A stretch of 9,479 nt of DNA from contig JAIRUO010000051.1 of assembly GCA_031254385.1 (NCBI GenBank), forward strand, positions 1 through 9,479, given 5' to 3'. The notes beneath the pieces are model-generated. The model saw only the letters and a program-made list of their open reading frames with translations. It did no database searches and was not told the DNA's origin. Positions 5,015 through 9,479 of this stretch are shown piece after piece. The stretch comes from Treponema sp. Lineage in GTDB: Bacteria > Spirochaetota > Spirochaetia > Treponematales > Breznakiellaceae. Made by a program: the position numbers and the translations under genes. Within the stretch, counting starts at the first letter, position 1. Every line of letters starts with the position of its first letter.

Positions 5015-6130
5015 TTAAGGTTGAATATTAATCACGAATTGTACGGTGTTTACCGTACCACCGTTAGCAGTAGTCGCAACCCCGCTCGCCAATACCTGAT
5101 AATAACCTAGATCAGTATAATCAGTGGCCTCTATAAAAAGTGTAGCGCCAGTACCAGCAGGAGCACCGTTTATGAACCAATTTATGCCTGTGTAGTCAGA
5201 AGCATTGGTTATTTCTGCAGTTGTTGTGGCGCTTGTTGTTTTAGGAAGGTTTACTATATCACCAGAAACAACCAAAGCCATCGGATGCGGTCCGATTGCA
5301 GTTACGGTAAGGGTAATATCTGCCTCGCCCTCTTCAGGACCGGCAATCACCGGAAAGTATCCGGCTGGAATTGTAGGAGTCCAAGGACCACTGGGCAGAC
5401 CCGAATAGATATCGAGCACCTCCATTATACTTTTTTCTCTGTCATCGGCATTTACCAATGTAAGAACCGCATAACGGACACCAACAGTAACCGCTGGAGT
5501 ACCATTCCAAGGGCCTAAACCTGACAGTGGAGTGGCACTACCAGAAGGAGTGCCTACGGCCGTCCGTATATCCAACGAAGCCGACTTAAGGCTAGTAACT
5601 TGGTTGGTTATAGTGTAACTGAATGTACCACTAGTACCGGCAAGCTTCTGGGGGCTCAAGGTTACGCTACCGGTAGCTCCAGTGGCAGCATTGATAATAA
5701 CAGGAGTTTCAGTTGATCCAGTCAACGCGGGGCCGGTAGGCGGATTTGTTTCCGACATGCCGTTGGCAGTAGTGTATGAGGTTACCGTAACATCATAAGT
5801 TCCAAAAGGTATCGCCGCCGCTGTTACAGTAGCAGAATAAGCAACATATCTGGTTGTTAGTGTACCTGGAGGAGTTGCTGCTGGAGTTACGGGCGTGAAT
5901 ACCAGCACATACGCGGGAAATTCACCCAACGCCTGAGAGCCAGCCGAAGGAATAGCGGTTCTGGCTCCTGAAGCTAAACTTAACCGGAAGCTGCCTGTGC
6001 CTGGCGGGCTCGAAATACCGTCCGATATAGACGTTCCCATAGGGTTAATACAGCCTACCACAAGCGCCGCTATGATCAGCACTGCGGTAAACGCGGCTAA
6101 AAGCCACGTTTTCTTTTTCATTGTCTTCAT
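5015..6130 (-). CDS. Lipoprotein with beta-rich repeats and a C-terminal Ig-like module
   Basis: 371 residues. A lipoprotein signal: MKTMKKK, hydrophobic core, then LVVGC with the lipidated C27. The mature part is Ser/Thr/Gly/Ala/Pro-rich and almost all beta strand. Residues about 44-165 (GSFRLSLASGARTAIPSAG onward) and 170-270 look like two beta-sandwich segments. Residues about 275-371 form a module with INWFINGAPAGTGATLFIEA and LGYYQVLASG that resembles the neighbouring 6217 product. No enzyme motif is seen, so a surface-anchored adhesin or structural role is a guess. The start is set by AAGGAG 7 bases before ATG 6130. It is the second gene of a leftward pair, 86 bases after the 6217 gene, with no terminator between them. 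Confidence 0.88.
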   Translation of the reverse strand: MKTMKKKTWLLAAFTAVLIIAALVVGCINPMGTSISDGISSPPGTGSFRLSLASGARTAIPSAGSQALGEFPAYVLVFTPVTPAATPPGTLTTRYVAYSATVTAAAIPFGTYDVTVTSYTTANGMSETNPPTGPALTGSTETPVIINAATGATGSVTLSPQKLAGTSGTFSYTITNQVTSLKSASLDIRTAVGTPSGSATPLSGLGPWNGTPAVTVGVRYAVLTLVNADDREKSIMEVLDIYSGLPSGPWTPTIPAGYFPVIAGPEEGEADITLTVTAIGPHPMALVVSGDIVNLPKTTSATTTAEITNASDYTGINWFINGAPAGTGATLFIEATDYTDLGYYQVLASGVATTANGGTVNTVQFVINIQP

Positions 6131-6216
6131 CTCTCTTCTCCTTAAAGTAACATTTTTTCTATCTAAACGGCAGCGGGCAGTGCCGGCAGCCGAAGGTAGC
6201 TGTTTAATCCGGCAAT

Positions 6217-6699
6217 TTAATCAATAACCTCTACATAAAAGTACGTGCTGTAAGGTTTACCGCCCGCTGTTCCTACTGCGGTAATTGTATACCATCCGGG
6301 TGTATCAGTAAAGCCAGGAATAGGAGCTGTAGTACTTATATTTATAGAAGTAGTACCTAGCCCAATCCGCCATGAGCCGATATACCATTCTACTAAGGAA
6401 TAAGGGGTGAGGGGATTCTTTGGGGCTACGTTTACGGTAACTTCCTTTGGGTCGTCGCTGTTTATGTATACAGTTACTTTGTTGTCTGGCAGGGGACTTC
6501 CCCCAATGCTCAATTGCGGCTCATTGTCTACGACAGGATCAACATCAATATCAACAGTAGCTTGCCCCTTATCCTTATTATAAATATCCTGGACTTTTGG
6601 ATCTTTGAGGAAAGTATCAACATTAACGGGCTGCACACATGCGTATAGAACCATACTTAGAAGAACGCACCATGCTATAACCGGAGGTATTTTCCTCAC
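6217..6699 (-). CDS. Small lipoprotein with one Ig-like domain
   Basis: 160 residues. Lipobox LYAC with lipidated C21 after a short hydrophobic signal. The start of the mature protein, VQPVNVDTFLKDPKVQDI, is a style I associate with gut-treponeme lipoproteins. Residues about 60-160 are a beta sandwich with VEWYIGSWRIGLGTTSINIS and PGWYTITAVGTAGG, the same layout as the end of the 5015 product. The start is GTG at 6699-6697, chosen because the signal peptide begins there; AGGA lies 9 bases upstream. First gene of the leftward lipoprotein pair, with a strong promoter and a long folded leader. Probably exported to the outer membrane; function unknown. Confidence 0.85.
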   Translation of the reverse strand: MRKIPPVIAWCVLLSMVLYACVQPVNVDTFLKDPKVQDIYNKDKGQATVDIDVDPVVDNEPQLSIGGSPLPDNKVTVYINSDDPKEVTVNVAPKNPLTPYSLVEWYIGSWRIGLGTTSINISTTAPIPGFTDTPGWYTITAVGTAGGKPYSTYFYVEVID

Positions 6700-6737
6700 T
6701 CTTTATTGTCCTATGCCTAGTTATCCTGACAAAAATT

Positions 6738-6820
6738 ACCGGATTTGCAGCATTCTGGCACAGGGGGGCCAGAAACCTTAACGCAGGGCGTGTAAACCGC
6801 GCCCTCCGGCATACCCCCCC
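6738..6820 (-). ncRNA. Folded mRNA leader of the lipoprotein operon (candidate regulatory RNA)
   Basis: Read on the - strand, the 120-base leader before GTG 6699 opens with seven G (6820-6814). Next comes a possible three-way junction. P1 pairs GCCGGA (6810-6805) with TCCGGT (6743-6738). P2 pairs GGGCG (6804-6800) with CGCCC (6790-6786). P3 pairs TTCTGGC (6774-6768) with GCCAGAA (6759-6753). The P3 loop holds CCCCC (6767-6763), which could pair with the opening G run as a pseudoknot. I do not recognise a known riboswitch class. The structure was found by eye, with no folding calculation. Confidence 0.45.
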
Positions 6821-6827
6821 TTATAAG

Positions 6828-6855
6828 ATTATAACATATTTTTGTAAAATATCAA
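6828..6855 (-). promoter_or_regulatory. Promoter of the lipoprotein operon
   Basis: TTGATA (6855-6850), 16-base spacer and perfect TATAAT (6833-6828) on the - strand. A and T runs just upstream (8 T at 6869-6876, 8 A at 6907-6914 on the + strand) could act as an UP element. Transcription would start near 6821, directly before or within the run of seven G. Confidence 0.65.
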
Positions 6856-6918
6856 GAGTATTGGGTGGTTTTTTTTAATAAAATGTCAAAAACTGATATT
6901 TTGACTAAAAAAAATTGC

Positions 6919-7172
6919 AAAAAATAGAGGGCATTTAGCCTGGTTGGGTATATGTCATACGTCCCTTCGGGCCGTTTGCCGATAGGAAGATATTGAACCG
7001 CCGCCATTCGGCGGCAAGCGTCATCCCCGCTCTCCTGCATAACAACTATATTGGGTTAACGCTTTTGTTTGGTTCAGATGCTAATATTTCCTAATGACGT
7101 TTGGCCTTTATTCTAGGTTAGCAGAGGTCGTAGGTAGGCCATATACCCCAACCGGGCTGATTACCCTTTTTC
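6919..7172. repeat. Nested imperfect palindrome of about 250 bp
   Basis: Three pairings nest in order. The outer arm 6938-6954 (GCCTGGTTGGGTATATG) matches the complement of 7140-7157 with one mismatch and one gap, and weaker matching runs outward to about 6919 and 7172. Inside these, 6983-6994 (TAGGAAGATATT) pairs with 7083-7093 (AATATTTCCTA), and GAACC (6995-6999) with GGTTC (7071-7075). A compact stem GCCGCC-ATTC-GGCGGC stands at 7000-7015. No transposase gene and no clear target-site duplication are seen. It could be a MITE-like relic or a large RNA hairpin. Confidence 0.5.
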
Positions 7173-7212
7173 TTCTGTATTATTACTGGAAATAACAGGC
7201 TTCATTATGATG

Positions 7213-7344
7213 AGGAGGGAAGGGAAAGCCCTGACGGGGGCTTTCGGCGTGCTAAAATACAGGCCATGCCAGAGCATGCGTAAAAAAGCCACTTCGTACC
7301 TTCGGTACGGCGCTGAGCCACCGGCAGGGTTTCCCTTCTCTCCT
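7213..7344. other. Long imperfect stem with internal hairpins downstream of ter
   Basis: The arm 7213-7237 pairs with 7321-7344; both contain GAAGGGAAA or its complement and most positions match. Enclosed are GGCTTT (7239-7244) with AAAGCC (7285-7290), CATGC (7265-7269) with GCATG (7274-7278), and CGTACC (7295-7300) with GGTACG (7304-7309). An alternative local stem pairs GAAAGCCC (7224-7231) with GGGCTTTC (7238-7245). It might be a structured RNA or just an elaborate 3' end for ter. I know no RNA family that fits. Confidence 0.4.
7282..7312 (-). terminator. Likely terminator of the fab-ter operon
   Basis: On the - strand a hairpin of 6 base pairs (CGTACC, loop GAA, GGTACG; 7309-7295) is followed by AAGTGGC and six T (7287-7282). 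It lies about 75 bases after the ter stop codon. A weaker stem GTCTAT/ATAGAC (7368-7387) overlaps the ter stop. Confidence 0.55.
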
Positions 7345-7386
7345 TAAGATGGAACTTGTTATCTATTGTCTATTTAATAATATAGA

Positions 7387-8586
7387 CTAGGATGAATAAT
7401 CCACTCCCTCCACCTCAAACCCATGCGCTTCAAGAAAATCATGCCTAATCCCCAGGACATCTGTCTGGGTAAAGACGTTTTCCTGGGTTACGATTGCCAT
7501 TTTTTCCGCGACCGCCTTCTGCACGTCCTCGCGCATCTCCCAGTCGTCAATGCGGATGCGGCCTTCGCTGTCAACAGGCACTTTTGCGGGATCGGCGCTG
7601 GTCGGGGCGTAAAGCCTGTCGCGGTAGAGGCGCACTATCTGCTCGATGCAGCCTTCGTGGAGGCCCTTTTCCTTCATCACCTTGAAAAGGCAGGAAAGAT
7701 AGAGCGGTATAACCGGAATTACCGCGCTGGAACGGGTTACCAGGGCCTTGTTTACAGAGACCCATGCGCCGCCGATTTTACCGGCGTACTGGTGGTTGAT
7801 TTCCCGGCAGGCCCGCTCAAGGTCTTCTTTGGCTAGGCCAATGGTTCCGTTCTTGTAAATGGGCCAGGAATGTTCCGGGCCAAGGTAGCTGTAGGCCAGG
7901 GCGCGGGTTTGCGGGGAAAGGAGGCCGCCTTTGTACAGGGCTTCCATCCAAAGTTCCCAGTCCTCGCCGCCCATGACCTTTACGGTGTTGAAGATATCTT
8001 CTTCCGTGGCAGGCTCGGCCCTGGCCTCGGAAAATACCCCGGTCATCATATTGAGGGTTTTGCCGGAAAAAGCAGCGCCCACAGGCTTGATTACCGATTT
8101 GTACATGATCCCCGTCTTTGGATCTGTCCTGACCGGAGCGGCCAATGAATAAATAACAAGGTCGATTTTTGCCGGTATGCCTGCTCTTGCGGCGGCTTCC
8201 CGTACCGCATTGATGGCCTCGGCCTTCATCTCATGGGAGAAGGCGTTGCCGCCCAGGGTCTTGAAAACCAGGCCAGCCTGTGCAGCTTCTTCCTCAAAGG
8301 CCCGGTTGTTGTAAAAACCAGGCGTGGCGCTGTGCTTTTCCGAAGCGGGCTTTTCCCTGGAAACGCCGACTGTAACGGCCCCGTAGCCAAAGGCCGCTGT
8401 AATGCGACTCGCAAGGCCATAGCCGTTAGAACAGCCGATTATTAGCGCCAAACGCGGCCCAAACTTTGCCGTGGCTTCCGCGCCAAAAATTTTTTTTACA
8501 TAAGCGATTTGCCTCCGCACAGAAGCGCCGCATCCCACAGGATGGCTGTTAAGGCAAATGTTGTTACGCACCATGGGTTTGATCAT
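7387..8586 (-). CDS. ter: Trans-2-enoyl-CoA reductase, NADH-dependent (Ter/FabV family)
   Basis: 399 residues, the same length class as the biochemically known T. denticola Ter (397), and recognisably similar from the first residues (MIKPMVRNNICLNSHPVGCG) to the end (RHDFLEAHGFEVEG). It reduces trans-2-enoyl-CoA (crotonyl-CoA) or enoyl-ACP with NADH. Seen in order: the nucleotide-binding loop GCSNGYG at 51-57, an acidic E78 after the second strand consistent with NADH use, IYSLAAPVRTDP at 145-156, GGEDW at 206-210, and the catalytic Tyr-x8-Lys as Y244 and K253. ATG 8586 has GAGG 8 bases upstream. It is the last gene of fabF-fabZ-ter, 72 bases after fabZ. That placement favours an enoyl-reductase role in fatty acid synthesis, but reduction of crotonyl-CoA for energy metabolism remains possible. 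Also known as fabV. Confidence 0.98.
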   Translation of the reverse strand: MIKPMVRNNICLNSHPVGCGASVRRQIAYVKKIFGAEATAKFGPRLALIIGCSNGYGLASRITAAFGYGAVTVGVSREKPASEKHSATPGFYNNRAFEEEAAQAGLVFKTLGGNAFSHEMKAEAINAVREAAARAGIPAKIDLVIYSLAAPVRTDPKTGIMYKSVIKPVGAAFSGKTLNMMTGVFSEARAEPATEEDIFNTVKVMGGEDWELWMEALYKGGLLSPQTRALAYSYLGPEHSWPIYKNGTIGLAKEDLERACREINHQYAGKIGGAWVSVNKALVTRSSAVIPVIPLYLSCLFKVMKEKGLHEGCIEQIVRLYRDRLYAPTSADPAKVPVDSEGRIRIDDWEMREDVQKAVAEKMAIVTQENVFTQTDVLGIRHDFLEAHGFEVEGVDYSS

Positions 8587-8604
8587 TATAATATCCTCTT
8601 ATCC

Positions 8605-8644
8605 TAATCCGTGTTAATCCGTATTAATCCGTGTCATCCGTGGT
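8605..8644 (+). repeat. Four 10-bp tandem repeats between fabZ and ter
   Basis: TAATCCGTGT (8605-8614), TAATCCGTAT (8615-8624), TAATCCGTGT (8625-8634) and a diverged CATCCGTGGT (8635-8644), followed by TAAAT. The period is exactly 10 bases, one helical turn. The motif resembles an intergenic repeat I have seen in unrelated bacteria. It lies inside the operon, upstream of the ter ribosome site. Confidence 0.8.
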
Positions 8645-8658
8645 TAAATTCTTAGTTT

Positions 8659-9078
8659 TCAAGCACTCCCTATTAAGCACATCCATTCGGCTTCGGCGGC
8701 GAGTTCGTCGCCGACATAGGCCTTTCCGCATTGCTTGATCATCTTGGGCGAGATGCGCAGGTTTTCAATTTCAGAGCGGACTTCATCGCCGGGCCTGACC
8801 TGACGCCGGAATTTTACCTTGTCAACAGTAGCCAGGAAAAAAAGCCCATCAGCCCCAATAACGCCGAGCTTTCTTAAGCCCGCTCCGCCTGACTGGGCCA
8901 TGGTTTCGACCAGGATTACGCCAGGAACCACCGGGTATTCAGGAAAATGCCCCTTAAAAAAAAATTCCTTTTCCGTGAACACATGCTTTGCGACAATCTT
9001 TTCCTTGCTTGCCTCGACAATTTCGTCCACAAAGAGGAATGGTTCTCGATGTGGTAGTAAATTTTCAATCTCGTTCAT
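8659..9078 (-). CDS. fabZ: 3-hydroxyacyl-ACP dehydratase
   Basis: 139 residues, the normal FabZ length (about 140-150), a single hotdog fold. It dehydrates 3-hydroxyacyl-ACP to trans-2-enoyl-ACP in type II fatty acid synthesis. The N-terminus has LLPHREPFLFVDEI (7-20). The active site is GHFPEYPVVPGVILVETMAQSG with catalytic H44 and E58, spaced by 14 as in E. coli FabZ. VKFRRQVRPGDEV follows around residues 88-100. ATG 9078 overlaps the fabF stop as ATGA, and AGGAAA lies 7 bases upstream inside fabF, so translation is coupled. Its product is the substrate type reduced by the next gene, ter. A FabA-like isomerase role is less likely, given the FabZ-like active-site segment. Confidence 0.96.
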   Translation of the reverse strand: MNEIENLLPHREPFLFVDEIVEASKEKIVAKHVFTEKEFFFKGHFPEYPVVPGVILVETMAQSGGAGLRKLGVIGADGLFFLATVDKVKFRRQVRPGDEVRSEIENLRISPKMIKQCGKAYVGDELAAEAEWMCLIGSA

Positions 9079-9479
9079 TGGTATTTCCTGAAGACCACCA
9101 CGCCGTTGTGGCCGCCAAAGCCAAGGGAGCCGGAAGCCGCCGCAGTAATGGAGCCGTACTGAACCTTGTTGGGCACATAGTCCAGATCACATTCGGGATC
9201 GGGGTTGTCAAGGTTAATCGTGGGCGGAAAGAATCCGTCACGCATGGCGAGTATGCAGGCTATGGCTTCAAGACCGCCGCCACCGGCTATGCAGTGGCCG
9301 TGCATGCTCTTGGTGCTGGAGACCTTCATTTTATAGGCATGATCGCCAAACGCGATTTTGAGCACTTTGGTTTCTACTGGATCGTTGATCTCCGTGGAAG
9401 TGCCGTGGGCGTTGTAATACTGTATGTCTTCGGGTTTTAGGCCCGCGTCCGCGATTGCGTTTTTTACGGCAGTGCTGCA
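9075..9479 (-). CDS. fabF: 3-oxoacyl-ACP synthase II, C-terminal part
   Basis: The last 134 residues of a KAS I/II condensing enzyme; the N-terminus and catalytic Cys lie beyond the right edge. Two of the three active-site elements are visible. NAHGTSTEIND carries the first catalytic His in a frame open to 9479. STKSMHGHCIAGGGGLEA carries the conserved Lys and the second His. The glycine-rich end is SLGFGGHNGVVVFRK. The usual threonine before GH (K-S-x-T-GH) is replaced by histidine (KSMHGH). The enzyme adds malonyl-ACP to the acyl chain. The stop overlaps the fabZ start by 4 bases. A GTG at 9365 is internal, not the true start. FabB cannot be excluded without the N-terminus. Confidence 0.94.
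   Translation of the reverse strand, partial: CSTAVKNAIADAGLKPEDIQYYNAHGTSTEINDPVETKVLKIAFGDHAYKMKVSSTKSMHGHCIAGGGGLEAIACILAMRDGFFPPTINLDNPDPECDLDYVPNKVQYGSITAAASGSLGFGGHNGVVVFRKYQ

Larger units (their letters stand above)
6856..7386. other. Long gene-free region upstream of the lipoprotein operon
   Basis: 531 bases without a credible gene; with the leader (6700-6855) the gap between genes is 687 bases. It holds A/T tracts; a 7-base inverted repeat GTCAAAA (6885-6891) / TTTTGAC (6899-6905) with a 7-base loop, just behind the lipoprotein promoter and a possible operator; a large nested palindrome; and a folded element next to the ter terminator. A 62-codon - frame (6852-7040) has no support. 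Confidence 0.7.

Noticed and set aside
3985..5026. Integron-type core sites: GTTAAAT (3991), ATCTAAC (3996 and 4866), GTTGAAT (5020) around the 4026 gene, as in a gene cassette.
   Set aside because: These degenerate 7-mers occur about once per kilobase by chance. No complete attC pairing was found upstream, the right-hand site lies inside the lipoprotein gene, and no integrase is present.
6852..7040. A 62-codon - strand frame upstream of the lipoprotein operon.
   Set aside because: No ribosome site, no known features, and it spans the promoter and half of the palindrome.
8988..9440. A 150-codon + strand frame over fabF-fabZ.
   Set aside because: Antisense shadow of two well-supported genes with conserved active-site motifs.

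Overview
The window looks like a piece of a treponemal (spirochaete) chromosome, probably a termite-gut type Treponema. The best evidence is the gene at 7387-8586. Its product matches, from memory, the NADH-dependent trans-2-enoyl-CoA reductase Ter of Treponema denticola nearly end to end. Two lipoproteins of a style common in gut treponemes and an outer-membrane-barrel-like protein agree with this. The assignment is inferred from sequence I recognise, not from a database search.

Left edge (1-1101): an etfB-etfA pair read leftward, with etfA cut by the window edge, and a divergent promoter region. Next, on the + strand, are an exported probable beta-barrel protein (1102-2121) and an A+T-rich calcineurin-like phosphoesterase gene (2169-2858). 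Positions 3019-3936 on the - strand hold three small open stretches. They all lie in one reading frame, separated only by a TAG and a TAA, so at least part of this is a decayed or interrupted gene. A divergent + strand gene (4026-4541) resembles the phage-associated PBECR/BECR-fold RNase domains. Together 2169-4541 reads as an accessory island between metabolic genes.

Middle (4542-7386): a convergent intergenic stretch full of hairpins (4542-5014), including two related hairpin-bearing repeat units, a weaker third and a bidirectional terminator. It is followed by two leftward lipoprotein genes (6217-6699, then 5015-6130) that share a similar C-terminal beta-rich, Ig-like pattern. Their promoter lies at 6828-6855. 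Their leader starts with a run of seven G and can fold into a three-way junction whose hairpin loop holds a matching C run. Upstream, 6856-7386 has no gene but contains a nested imperfect palindrome of about 250 bp and a second heavily folded element next to the ter terminator.

Right edge (7387-9479): fabF (partial), fabZ and ter, all leftward, with an ATGA overlap between fabF and fabZ. This combines condensation, dehydration and NADH-dependent enoyl reduction in one operon. EtfAB at the other end handles electron transfer for acyl-CoA metabolism. Whether the two sets cooperate cannot be told from this window.
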